Source: Ulvibacterium marinum
GTDB lineage: Bacteria; Bacteroidota; Bacteroidia; Flavobacteriales; Flavobacteriaceae
Reading direction: 5' to 3'
Length of the DNA: 64,000 bases
Assembly: GCF_003626755.1 (NCBI RefSeq)
Contig: NZ_RBCJ01000003.1
Span: forward strand, 501,859-565,858
Part shown: piece after piece, positions 20,550 to 29,224 of the stretch
Numbering within the stretch: the first letter of the stretch is position 1
Layout: every line of letters starts with the position of its first letter
Notes under the pieces: generated by a model
What the model saw: only the letters and a program-made list of their open reading frames with translations
The model's database searches: none
Told to the model about the DNA's origin: nothing
Program-made: the position numbers and the translations under genes

Positions 20550-21380
20550 TTAAGAACGAGGAGCCGTAATACTGAACCATTTTTTAAAGTCCGGTGCAGT
20601 AATTCTACTTACAATTGAAGTCTCCATGGATAGCCCAGAATCAAATTCAACCAACAATTTGCCATTTACCTCTTTACGATATCCTTTAATTTGCTCTCTA
20701 TGCACAATATATTTTCGATTTAATCGAAAGAAAATCTCTCCGGGCAACTCAGGCAAAATCTTGTTCAGGGAATCGTCCAAAACAAATTGTTCCCCGGTCT
20801 TGGTTCTAAGAAAGGTGGCCTTATCCTCTACATAAAATACCGCTATTTGTTCAAAGGCTATTTGCTTTATGCTATTCCCTAGAACTACTGAAAAACCTTT
20901 TGAGCGTAGTTTTTTGTCCTTTTCGCGCAATGATTGGGCGATTCTCCATTGATCGTAGAGGTAAAATCCAACATAAATACCATTGATGACCAATATCCAA
21001 ATAAAGAAGATAAACAAATTATACGTGTAAAAACCGGTTGGTAAGGGTCCTTCACCAAAAAGGGCATTTATAGTTTCAGTTGCCAAGATGATAAAACCTT
21101 GGGCTACTAGATTCGTAATCAATAATTGCAATACCAACCGTTTGACCAGAGCCTTTTCGTAGGGCATTGTCCTATCCATCCAAAGAATGGTACGTCTTAT
21201 CAACCACCAGGCGATGTAACCCGTTACAGTATCGATGGAGTACGTAGTATAGGTATACCAATCCCATCTGATCGTAGCATAAGTAAGATGATAGTTGATG
21301 GTATTGATAATGGGTATCAATATCAAAAACAACGGAACATCATTGTATTTGCCTAGATATTTTGAGGACATCCCATACAC
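20550..21380 (-). CDS. Membrane-anchored LytTR-family transcriptional regulator
   Basis: 276 residues. About four hydrophobic segments fill residues 15-145 (for example VPLFLILIPIINTINYHL and NLFIFFIWILVINGIYVGFYLY). A short coiled linker and a LytTR DNA-binding domain at about 170-270 follow, with IAVFYVEDKATFLRT, FFRLNRKYIVHREQI and a final ITAPDFKKWF. There is no kinase or receiver domain, so the membrane part probably senses a signal itself. An alternative start is the ATG at 21371. A promoter with ideal spacing lies just upstream. The likely target is the serine hydrolase downstream, by proximity only. Confidence 0.82.
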   Translation of the reverse strand: MYGMSSKYLGKYNDVPLFLILIPIINTINYHLTYATIRWDWYTYTTYSIDTVTGYIAWWLIRRTILWMDRTMPYEKALVKRLVLQLLITNLVAQGFIILATETINALFGEGPLPTGFYTYNLFIFFIWILVINGIYVGFYLYDQWRIAQSLREKDKKLRSKGFSVVLGNSIKQIAFEQIAVFYVEDKATFLRTKTGEQFVLDDSLNKILPELPGEIFFRLNRKYIVHREQIKGYRKEVNGKLLVEFDSGLSMETSIVSRITAPDFKKWFSITAPRS

Positions 21381-21390
21381 TATTTAAGTT

Positions 21391-21421
21391 TAAAGATAAC
21401 GACCTATTTTCTTTGTTACAA
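21391..21421 (-). promoter_or_regulatory. Candidate promoter of the LytTR gene
   Basis: On the minus strand TTG (21421-21419), a 20-bp spacer and TATCTTTA (21398-21391) match the flavobacterial promoter with one mismatch. The first start codon is 10 bp downstream of the -7 box. Confidence 0.6.
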
Positions 21422-21535
21422 AGTAAGGTCACGGGCTGATACAATGAATAATTTGTCGGGTGGGTGATAGACTATCTATGGGCCTGGGCGGAGTAGTCAT
21501 TTCTTGACATATAGAAAACTTTAACACCTGTTTTT

Positions 21536-21566
21536 TTGGTTTACTAGACGAGTGGTCATATTTTTG
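21536..21566 (+). promoter_or_regulatory. Promoter of the TetR gene with operator in its spacer
   Basis: TTG at 21536-21538, a 20-bp spacer and TATTTTTG at 21559-21566 match the flavobacterial consensus exactly. The 14-bp element TAGACGAGTGGTCA (21545-21558) fills the spacer up to the -7 box, an arrangement expected for autorepression. Confidence 0.7.
21545..21558 (+). promoter_or_regulatory. Candidate TetR operator, copy 1
   Basis: TAGACGAGTGGTCA, one of three related elements around the TetR gene, with consensus TAG-R-Y-GA-S-Y-GGTCA. It is partly palindromic (GAC..GTC) and lies between the -33 and -7 boxes. Confidence 0.6.
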
Positions 21567-21580
21567 TCCGGAGTTTGAAA

Positions 21581-22180
21581 ATGATGCATAAAACTTTGAA
21601 ACATGAAATAAAGGCAGACTATCTCTTGGAAAGGGGAATGGAATTGCTTTGGTCCAAAGGATACAATGCTACAAGTGTAAATGATATTGTAGTGGCGGCC
21701 AATGTCCCCAAAGGGTCTTTTTATTTCTATTTTGACAGTAAGGAGGATTTTGCCATTAAGGCTATCGATAAGTATTTTCAAGCCCAATTTGCCCCTGCAC
21801 AGGAAATTTTATTGGACAAAACAGTTTCTCCGAAAGAACGTCTTCTGAATTTTCATGAATTCCGATGCAATGTGCTAAAGAATGAAATGGAATGTAAAAT
21901 GGGATGTTTGGCTTGTAATTTGGGCAACGAAATGGCCGAGCATAACGAAAACATTAGAAAAGCCATCCTTCAAAGGGAAACTCTAGTACAAGCCCAAATC
22001 ACGGCTGTTGTGAAGGAGGCGCAGGAATTAGGGGAAATTGATTCCACTTTGAACGCAGCGGATATAGTCGCTTTTTTTGAAGATGCCGGCAAAGGGGCGA
22101 TGACCACTATGAAGGAAATGAAAAGTGCCTACCCCATTGATAATTTTATGAATATGGTAAGAGCCATTTTGCTTAAATAA
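21581..22180 (+). CDS. TetR/AcrR-family transcriptional repressor
   Basis: 199 residues from the ATG at 21581; a TTG two codons earlier and an ATG one codon later are alternatives. The HTH domain is LLWSKGYNATSVNDIVVAANVPKGSFYFYFDSKEDF near residues 22-58, the standard TetR_N pattern. The ligand domain contains three Cys in CKMGCLAC. It is followed on the same strand by the MMPL pump cassette. Copies of a candidate operator in its own promoter and on both sides of the 185-bp gap before the pump gene point to control of both. Confidence 0.9.
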   Translation: MMHKTLKHEIKADYLLERGMELLWSKGYNATSVNDIVVAANVPKGSFYFYFDSKEDFAIKAIDKYFQAQFAPAQEILLDKTVSPKERLLNFHEFRCNVLKNEMECKMGCLACNLGNEMAEHNENIRKAILQRETLVQAQITAVVKEAQELGEIDSTLNAADIVAFFEDAGKGAMTTMKEMKSAYPIDNFMNMVRAILLK

Positions 22181-22197
22181 TTTTTTTTGAAAGATAC

Positions 22198-22211
22198 TAG
22201 ATGACCGGTCA
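22198..22211 (+). promoter_or_regulatory. Candidate TetR operator, copy 2
   Basis: TAGATGACCGGTCA lies 18 bp after the TetR stop and contains the perfect 10-bp palindrome TGACCGGTCA. It is the best-conserved of the three related elements. Confidence 0.6.
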
Positions 22212-22332
22212 ATTATAAAATATTCAAACAAGAACAGATTTTATTTTAAAATTGTCCAGATCAGCAGAATTTAATCGTCTTAGTACTATAATATAGAATG
22301 CAATTTTTATTAAAACCCGTTCGCAACATTAA

Positions 22333-22346
22333 TAGGCGACTGGTCA
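22333..22346 (+). promoter_or_regulatory. Candidate TetR operator, copy 3
   Basis: TAGGCGACTGGTCA lies 20 bp upstream of the MMPL pump start codon and shares GA-C/G-N-GGTCA with copies 1 and 2. Its place suits repression of the pump operon. No clear TAnnTTTG box is seen in the gap. Confidence 0.58.
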
Positions 22347-22365
22347 ACTACTAAACCTAAACATT

Positions 22366-24750
22366 ATGAATGCACTTAAAAAAGCGGGAAATTCCGTAAA
22401 CACTTTTGCCAAAAAATGGGCGGAATTTGTCATTAAGTTCAAATGGCCCGTATTCCTGCTTACTATCTTATTGGCCCTTGGTCTGGCCTCCCAGGGAAAA
22501 ATGGAATTTGATGGAGACTATCACGTCTTCTTCAGCGAATCCAATCCGGAGTTGGAAGCCTTTGATGCCCTTCAGGAGAAATACACCAAAGACGACAATA
22601 TTGTGATTGTTTTGGCTCCTGATAATGGCGAGGTTTTTACCAGGGAAAATCTTGTTGCTATTGAAGAACTAACGGCAAGCGCTTGGAATACCCCTTACTC
22701 TTCAAGGGTAGATGCCGTAACCAATTTCCAGCATACCAGTGCCGACGGAGATGATTTGTATGTGGATGATTTATCATACGAATCGGCTACCAAAACAGAT
22801 GCTGAGATTAAGGAAATCAAGGCAAAGGCCTTGAAAGAACCCTTGCTTTTGCACAGAATCATCAATGAAAAAGGGAGTGTTACCGCAATCAATGTTACGG
22901 TACGATTACCTGGGGTAGACAGTGCTGCTGAGATTCCCGAGGTTACCGTGGCTACTCGAAAAATGGTGGACGAATTCAAGGAGAAACATCCTCAATTTAA
23001 AGTGTACACTACAGGTTTGGTTCCACTGAACACGGCGTTTTTTGAAGCTTCGCAAAGCGATTTGGCACTTATCGGAATTATGCTACTCATTGTTGTAGTC
23101 GTTACATTTTTACTTACTCGAAACTTTTTTGCCACCCTTTCCACACTTGTAGTGGTCCTGTTCTCTATTATGAGTGCTGTTGGTTTCATTGGCCTTACTG
23201 GAATAAAGCTTACCCCTCCCTCAGCGGTATTTCCAACAATGATACTCACCCTTGCTGTGGCCGATAGTATCCATATCCTTGTTACCATGTTGCAAAAGGT
23301 TCGTAAGGACGGGATGGGTAAAAAAGAAGCTCTGGTAGAAAGTATGCGTCTTAATTTTATGCCTGTCTTTATTACAAGCCTCACGACCGTTATCGGATTT
23401 TTGACTATGAATTTTGGTGATGTACCCCCTTTCTGGCACTTAGGGAACATTACGGCGTTCGGTATGGCCATGGCATTTCTTTATTCCACCACCACTTTGC
23501 CAGCACTTATGGCCATCTTTCCCCTTTGGAGGAAAAAAGTGGCAAGCAAAAAAGAGGAAAAGATAGGTATGTATACCAAATTAGGTCTTTTTGTGACCAG
23601 GCAACCGGCTCGTTTAGCAGTAATTTCCCTTGTCGTTATCGCCGGCCTTACTTATTTGGCGACATTAAATGTATTTAATGACGAATTTGTAGAATACTTT
23701 GATGATTCGGTACAGTTTAGAAGGGATAGTGATTTTATAAACGATAATCTTACCGGTTTTTACAATGTGGAATTCTCAGTGGGAAGTGGCGAAAGTGGCG
23801 GAATCAACAATCCGGAATATCTCCAAAAACTAAATGCTTTTGAGGATTGGCTAAATGACCAATCCGAGGTGGTCCACGTGAATGCCTTTAGTGAAGTGGC
23901 CCGAAGGGTAAATCGTTCAATGCACGGGGACGACCAAACCTATTATCGGGTACCGGACAATCGGCAAGAAGCGGCACAATTTCTCCTGTTATATGAGTTG
24001 TCATTGCCTTTTGGTCTGGATTTGAACAACCAGATAAATGTGGATAAATCAGAAACACGGGTAACGGCTACTTTAAAGAATATTTCCAGCGCTGAGATGA
24101 TTGCCTTCTCGGCCCGGGCAGAGGAGTGGTTGAGAAACAATACGAAGGAGCCCATGCATTCCATTGGCGTTAGTCCTACCATGATGTTCTCCAAATTGGG
24201 GTTTAGGCAGGCAGACAGTATGTTCAATGGAAATATTATCGCCCTGATCCTCATTTCATTAGTATTGATGTTGGCCCTGCGCAACTTTAAACTTGGCCTT
24301 TTAAGTATTATTCCCAATGTAACCCCGGTCTTGGTAGGTTTTGGAATTTGGGCGCTTTATAAAGGGCAAATCAACACAGGGATGGTCATTGTATTTGGAA
24401 TGACCTTGGGCATCATCGTAGATGATACCGTGCACTTCATGAGCAAGTTTCTAAGGGCACGTAGGGAATTGGGATATGATGCCAAACAAGCGGTAATCTA
24501 TGCCTTTGAGACCGTGGGCCGTGCTTTGGTCACCACTACCGTGGTATTGTTGTCCGGGTTTGCGGTACTTTCAACATCTTCCTTTGCCCTGAACAGTTAC
24601 ATGGCCCGAATTACGGTCATCATTATTACCGCCGCATTGATTATTGATTTTCTCTTGCTTCCCGCTCTTTTGATTTTGTCTAGCAGAAAAGATGAAGCGG
24701 TTGAAGCTATACCAAATCAATTGAAGCCAGAATTAAAACTTAACAAATAG
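22366..24750 (+). CDS. MMPL/RND-family inner-membrane exporter
   Basis: 794 residues with the duplicated RND plan: TM1 near residue 28 (WPVFLLTILLALGLA), a periplasmic domain, a TM bundle at about 225-395, a second periplasmic domain, and a second bundle at about 615-780. ADSIHILVTMLQKVRKDGMGKKEALVESMRLNFMPVFITSLTTVIGF and VDDTVHFMSKFLRARRELGYDAKQAV are the matching TM4-type repeats with acidic residues. Such pumps move lipids or hydrophobic compounds. The LolA-like protein and the barrel downstream suggest export of a lipid or hopanoid-like cargo across the envelope. This is inferred from context. Confidence 0.9.
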   Translation: MNALKKAGNSVNTFAKKWAEFVIKFKWPVFLLTILLALGLASQGKMEFDGDYHVFFSESNPELEAFDALQEKYTKDDNIVIVLAPDNGEVFTRENLVAIEELTASAWNTPYSSRVDAVTNFQHTSADGDDLYVDDLSYESATKTDAEIKEIKAKALKEPLLLHRIINEKGSVTAINVTVRLPGVDSAAEIPEVTVATRKMVDEFKEKHPQFKVYTTGLVPLNTAFFEASQSDLALIGIMLLIVVVVTFLLTRNFFATLSTLVVVLFSIMSAVGFIGLTGIKLTPPSAVFPTMILTLAVADSIHILVTMLQKVRKDGMGKKEALVESMRLNFMPVFITSLTTVIGFLTMNFGDVPPFWHLGNITAFGMAMAFLYSTTTLPALMAIFPLWRKKVASKKEEKIGMYTKLGLFVTRQPARLAVISLVVIAGLTYLATLNVFNDEFVEYFDDSVQFRRDSDFINDNLTGFYNVEFSVGSGESGGINNPEYLQKLNAFEDWLNDQSEVVHVNAFSEVARRVNRSMHGDDQTYYRVPDNRQEAAQFLLLYELSLPFGLDLNNQINVDKSETRVTATLKNISSAEMIAFSARAEEWLRNNTKEPMHSIGVSPTMMFSKLGFRQADSMFNGNIIALILISLVLMLALRNFKLGLLSIIPNVTPVLVGFGIWALYKGQINTGMVIVFGMTLGIIVDDTVHFMSKFLRARRELGYDAKQAVIYAFETVGRALVTTTVVLLSGFAVLSTSSFALNSYMARITVIIITAALIIDFLLLPALLILSSRKDEAVEAIPNQLKPELKLNK

Positions 24751-24779
24751 TACTCACTTTAAACATAAATCATACAAAA

Positions 24780-25553
24780 ATGAAAAAATCGATTTTAACC
24801 TTAGCTGCATTTTCCGTAATAAGTTTGGCCTTTGCCCAAACACCTGAAGAACGTGGATTGGAAATAGCCAAAGCTGCAGAACTTGCCGATGAGGGATTTG
24901 GAAGTTCTTCTGTGGAGCTTAAAATGGTCTTGAAAAACAAAAATGGACAGACCAGTGAGCGGACCATGACCACCCGAACTTTGGAATTAACAGAAGATGG
25001 CGACAAGTCGCTTATCGCATTTGGCAGCCCAAAGGATGTTAAGGGAACCGCTACCTTGACCTATACCCATAAAGTGGGTTCCGATGATCAATGGCTGTAT
25101 TTGCCTTCCATCAAAAGGGTAAAGCGAATTTCATCCAATAACAAATCCGGTCCTTTTGTGGGAAGTGAATTTGCCTACGAGGACCTTTCCTCCCAGGAAG
25201 TAGAGAAATACACCTATAAGTTTTTGGAGGCAAAAGGGAATTTACTATTGGTGGAACAGGATCCCGTAGACCCCAAATCTGGCTATACACGTCGTATAGT
25301 TACCTATAATAAGGACAAAGGATATCGCATTGAAAAAGTGGAATTTTATGATAGGAAAAATGCCCTATTAAAGACCCTGACCTATAGTGACTATAAATTG
25401 TACAAAAACAAGTTTTGGCGTGCGGCTACCTTTAATATGGTAAATCATCAAAGTAACAAGGAAACCTTGTTGCAGTTTAGTGATTATGATTTTGGGGTCG
25501 CTCTTTCTGAAGACGACTTTTCCCAAGTAGCTTTGCAACGGGCAGGAAGATAA
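24780..25553 (+). CDS. Outer-membrane lipoprotein-sorting (LolA-like) periplasmic protein
   Basis: 257 residues. MKKSILTLAAFSVISLAFAQ is a signal peptide. The mature part resembles the LolA-like family that accompanies MMPL pumps, with SSVELKMVLKNKNGQTSERTM, DQWLYLPSIKRVKRISSNNKSGPFVGSEFAYEDLS and QFSDYDFGVALSEDDFS as recognisable blocks. The fold is a half-barrel that carries lipids. It lies 29 bp after the pump gene and 107 bp before the barrel gene, so the three form one operon. Confidence 0.85.
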   Translation: MKKSILTLAAFSVISLAFAQTPEERGLEIAKAAELADEGFGSSSVELKMVLKNKNGQTSERTMTTRTLELTEDGDKSLIAFGSPKDVKGTATLTYTHKVGSDDQWLYLPSIKRVKRISSNNKSGPFVGSEFAYEDLSSQEVEKYTYKFLEAKGNLLLVEQDPVDPKSGYTRRIVTYNKDKGYRIEKVEFYDRKNALLKTLTYSDYKLYKNKFWRAATFNMVNHQSNKETLLQFSDYDFGVALSEDDFSQVALQRAGR

Positions 25554-25660
25554 ATTTAGCAAGGCAGGTCGAAATGATGTTGGTCGATACCTTTATCGGT
25601 TCCACCGGAAATACTAATGGTATCATGATTTTGGGCCTGCCTTTACTTCAATATGTACAG

Positions 25661-26869
25661 ATGAAAAACAGGAAGGTATTGGGCATTCTTTGCCTTATAG
25701 GATTTACATATGGATTTGCTCAAAATGATGATGCCAAAAAAAAAGTGGAACATGACCTTGAGTTGGAAATAGAAGCCGAGTATCGGTATTTTTTTGACCC
25801 TGGCCAGTTTGATGGGCAAGAAGCGCACTATCCTTCTCTGGCCTTCCGACCGGAGTATTCCGCCTCCTGGAACAAAGGCTATGAAAGTATCAATGCAAAA
25901 GGTTTCTTTAGACTTGATCGAGATGACGAGCGTACGCATTGGGACATCCGTGAACTCTACTACCAAAAGGCAAAAGGGAGTTGGGAATTGAGCGTAGGAT
26001 TGAAAAAGGTGTATTGGGGTGTTATAGAGAGCAATCATCTGGTGGACGTCATCAATCAGACCGATGCCGTGGAGACCTTTGATGGAGAGGAAAAATTAGG
26101 ACAACCTATGGTGCAGTTCAGTTGGATTACAAATTCATGGGGAACATTCGATTTCTTTTATCTGCCCTACCACCGTAAGCGCACATTTCCCGGGGTAGCG
26201 GGTAGGTTGCGCTTTGGAACGGTCATCAATCAAGATGATTTGGGTTACGAAAGTGGCGCCGAGGAATGGCGGCAGGATTTTGCGTTTAGATGGAAACATT
26301 ATTTCGGGATTTTTGACGTTGGACTTTCGCATTTCTATGGTAATGGCAGGGAACCACTTTTTTTGTTCGAACCATCAGGTGCTATCAATTCCTTTTATCC
26401 CGTAATCCATCAGAGCGGATTGGAGCTTCAGGCTACGCATGATGCTTTTCTGTGGAAATTGGAATCTATTTACAGACATGCCGAAGCCCAGGATTTTTTT
26501 GCACTGGCAGCAGGACTGGAATATACGTTTAGCAATATAGATGGGAATGGTTTAGATATAGGCATACTGGGAGAGTACTTGTACGATGAAAGGGACGAAC
26601 TGGCCTTGACCGCCCTTCAGAACGATGTATTCTTTGGTAGCCGAATCGCGTTCAATGACAACGCGGATACTTCCATTTTAATAGGAGGTATTACTGATTT
26701 GGAATCCAGTAGTAAAATTTTTAGTCTGGAGGCTTCCCGACGTTTTGGAAGCACTTGGACTGTGGAAGCAGAGGCCCGGATTTTTAATGCCATCGATGAA
26801 AATGAGCTGATTCTTTCGAACTTTCGAGACGATAGTTTTCTGCGGATAGCCATTTCCAAATACTTCTAA
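25661..26869 (+). CDS. Outer-membrane beta-barrel protein of the MMPL cassette
   Basis: 402 residues from the ATG at 25661, chosen for the signal peptide MKNRKVLGILCLIGFTYGFAQ; the frame opens earlier at 25574. The remainder alternates amphipathic strands (FRLDRDDERTHWDIRELYYQK, WELSVGLKKVYWGV, FDVGLSHFYGNG) and ends in an aromatic residue (RIAISKYF), the usual barrel C-terminus. It may be the outer-membrane partner of the pump. The specific family was not recognised. Its stop lies 13 bp from the stop of a convergent gene. Confidence 0.75.
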   Translation: MKNRKVLGILCLIGFTYGFAQNDDAKKKVEHDLELEIEAEYRYFFDPGQFDGQEAHYPSLAFRPEYSASWNKGYESINAKGFFRLDRDDERTHWDIRELYYQKAKGSWELSVGLKKVYWGVIESNHLVDVINQTDAVETFDGEEKLGQPMVQFSWITNSWGTFDFFYLPYHRKRTFPGVAGRLRFGTVINQDDLGYESGAEEWRQDFAFRWKHYFGIFDVGLSHFYGNGREPLFLFEPSGAINSFYPVIHQSGLELQATHDAFLWKLESIYRHAEAQDFFALAAGLEYTFSNIDGNGLDIGILGEYLYDERDELALTALQNDVFFGSRIAFNDNADTSILIGGITDLESSSKIFSLEASRRFGSTWTVEAEARIFNAIDENELILSNFRDDSFLRIAISKYF

Positions 26870-26882
26870 AAATGCCTGTTAT

Positions 26883-27278
26883 CTAACCCATGCACAAGGC
26901 CTTCAAAATATCGACGGCCTTATTTCCTTCTGCATGGGGAACAAAAAGATGATCGTGGTAGTAGCCGGCAACCACATTGCAACTAATATTGTGCTCGGCC
27001 AGGGCCGTGGCCACTTTAGCCGTAAGTCCCTTGGCTTCTAAAGCGGAATGTACGTTGAGGGTTATCCAAGCGGCAACAAATTCATAAGTTAGCCCATAGG
27101 CTTCGGCCTGGGTACGCTCCAGGATAACCGTAATACCTTCTTGTTCTTTGAATTCGCATAAAATATTGGCTCGGTCTATAGTATCGGTCGTACTTACGGT
27201 TGAAAACACATACTCCCCAGGGTTAAGTCTGGGATCCATTTCATTGATCAGTTTTTTTAGACGGGTTTCTCCGGACAT
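26883..27278 (-). CDS. ACT-domain protein of unknown ligand
   Basis: 131 residues, full length for the two-ACT-domain proteins of the COG3602 type. MDPRLNPGEYVFSTV is the family opening, ITVILERTQAEAYGLTYEFVAAWITLNVHSALEAKGLTAKVATALAEHNISCNVVAGYYHDHLFVP contains the second ACT module. These domains bind amino acids; an enzymatic partner is not evident. It stands alone on the minus strand, divergent from the CtlX-type gene 154 bp away. Confidence 0.85.
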   Translation of the reverse strand: MSGETRLKKLINEMDPRLNPGEYVFSTVSTTDTIDRANILCEFKEQEGITVILERTQAEAYGLTYEFVAAWITLNVHSALEAKGLTAKVATALAEHNISCNVVAGYYHDHLFVPHAEGNKAVDILKALCMG

Positions 27279-27432
27279 GGCATTGATTTACTAATGAAAA
27301 AAGTCTTTAATCCTTGCAGGCAAAGGTTGTCTTTTTTTGTTTAAATAGGATGAAAGACCCTGAGAAAAATCATAATTTAGCCCCTTGGGTCTACATAATC
27401 TCAATATCGCTCAGGTATTCCATTTATACACT

Positions 27433-28365
27433 ATGACACAGGTTACAAATACTATCTTGATGATTCGGCCGGTTGCCTTCCGTATGAACGAACAAACCGC
27501 TGTGAATAATTATTTTATGGAGCATTTGGAGCTTAACGACCAAACCATCAATTCTCGGGCACAAAAGGAATTTGACAATTTTGTAACTATTCTGCGCAGT
27601 AAAGGTGTGAATGTTATAGTAGTTGATGACAAAAAAGAAACGGACACTCCGGACTCCATTTTTCCCAATAACTGGGTGTCTTTTCATGCCAACGGTACCG
27701 TTGCAATTTATCCCATGTTTGCCAAAAACCGAAGAAGGGAACGGCGCGAGGATATTTTTGACATTCTTGAGGCCAACGGTTTTAGAATTAACAATATCTT
27801 GGATTATACTTCCGCAGAGGAGGAGGGAATATTCTTGGAAGGTACGGGAAGCATTCTAAAGGATAGGGTCCACCAAAAAGCATATTGCGCTTTATCCGAG
27901 CGAGCGCATGAGGAATTGTTTATAGAATTCTGTGAGGATTTTGATTGTTTTCCTGTCATTTTTACGGCCAACCAAACGGTACGGGGAGAACGCCTCCCTA
28001 TTTACCATACCAATGTAATGATGGCCATGGCAGAGAATTTTGCAGTGATTTGTCTAGATGCCATCGATGACAAAGCAGAACGTAAGGACGTTGTTGAGCA
28101 TCTAAAAAAGGACGGTAAGGAAATTATTCCTATCACGGAACTACAGATGCACCATTTTGCAGGTAATATGCTGCAAGTAATCGGCGCAAATGACCAACGC
28201 TTTATGGTAATGAGCTCAGCGGCTTTTAAAAGTCTAAAACCTAATCAAATCAAGGCTATCCAAACACATTGTGACATTATTCACAGTCCGTTGGATACCA
28301 TCGAAACATGTGGAGGCGGAAGTGCCCGCTGTATGATGGCTGAGGTGTTTTTGCCAAAGGCTTAG
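27433..28365 (+). CDS. ctlX: CtlX-type citrulline-utilisation hydrolase (amidinotransferase superfamily)
   Basis: 310 residues from the ATG at 27433; a longer frame from 27385 has no family support. TNTILMIRPVAFRMNEQTAVNNYF is the typical N-terminus. The guanidine-modifying fold elements are DSIFPNNWVSFH, EGTGSILKD, the catalytic His in YHTNVMMAM, and the Cys in ETCGGGSARCMMAEVFLP near the end. The family is related to arginine deiminase and dimethylargininase. It and the DDAH-like gene at 18379 probably act on related compounds. Confidence 0.83.
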   Translation: MTQVTNTILMIRPVAFRMNEQTAVNNYFMEHLELNDQTINSRAQKEFDNFVTILRSKGVNVIVVDDKKETDTPDSIFPNNWVSFHANGTVAIYPMFAKNRRRERREDIFDILEANGFRINNILDYTSAEEEGIFLEGTGSILKDRVHQKAYCALSERAHEELFIEFCEDFDCFPVIFTANQTVRGERLPIYHTNVMMAMAENFAVICLDAIDDKAERKDVVEHLKKDGKEIIPITELQMHHFAGNMLQVIGANDQRFMVMSSAAFKSLKPNQIKAIQTHCDIIHSPLDTIETCGGGSARCMMAEVFLPKA

Positions 28366-28477
28366 TCTTGTTCGGGGGTGGTAAAATATTACTTGAGGTA
28401 GTGTCGTGAGATTCTACTGTAACCAATTGAATTCCTTCAAAATAGCTAACAATTGCCGAGCTAAGGTGATGTATATA

Positions 28478-28999
28478 CTATTCCTTTTCTACTGTATAAT
28501 ATAATTGCACCAATCCGGTGGAAAAAGTCTTCGTGTCCGTTAGTCTCAGCTTTTTTCTCCTTTCAATAGCGGAGAACAAAGGTTTTCCCTTTCCAAGTAG
28601 TAAGGGATGTACAGAAATCATCAGTTCATCCACAAGGTTTAGATTTAGCATCGTCGTAGTTAGGTTTGCTCCACCAAAAAGCCAAATATCCTTCCCTGGG
28701 GCGTTGATTAGGTCCCGTACTTCATTTTCAATATTTCCACTTATAATTCTTGAATGGGCATCTATATTCTTCAGTGTTTTGGAAAACACCACTTTCTTCT
28801 TGTCAGAAAACGCATTGGGCATTTCCTGGACCAATTGCTCATAACTTTTTCGTCCAAAAAAAATGGTATCGATCCGGTTCAAAAAAGCCGTCATCGAATA
28901 ATCCTGATCTGTTAAACACCAATCAATCTCACCGTTCTCCCCTTCAATGAAAGAATCGAGGCTTGTACATAAATTCAATATTATTTTTCTTTTGCTCAT
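28478..28999 (-). CDS. Dihydrofolate reductase-family (RibD C-terminal domain) protein
   Basis: 173 residues. KRKIILNLCTSLDSFIEGENGEIDW is the opening of the RibD_C/YyaP-YwjB group, FFGRKSYEQL and DIWLFGGANLTTTMLNLNLVDELMISVHPLLLGKGKPLF are NADPH-fold motifs. Most such proteins have no proven substrate and are unlikely to be the housekeeping dihydrofolate reductase. It is isolated, convergent with the CtlX-type gene. Confidence 0.85.
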   Translation of the reverse strand: MSKRKIILNLCTSLDSFIEGENGEIDWCLTDQDYSMTAFLNRIDTIFFGRKSYEQLVQEMPNAFSDKKKVVFSKTLKNIDAHSRIISGNIENEVRDLINAPGKDIWLFGGANLTTTMLNLNLVDELMISVHPLLLGKGKPLFSAIERRKKLRLTDTKTFSTGLVQLYYTVEKE

Positions 29000-29224
29000 T
29001 TGATCTTTGTGAAACGCAATATAGTTAGTTCTAAATCTGTTTATTATGCTGTTGAAGGATTAGCCAACCTATCCCATGGAAACTATCAACGGACGGTAAA
29101 GTTAGTTTATCGCGGTGAATGATTTTATTTTGATTCCTAATTTATTGAACGATGAATTTAATGAGACGGGAATGATAGGCTATTCTTAGTAATACCATTC
29201 CAACTGCTGTCAACAAGACATGGT

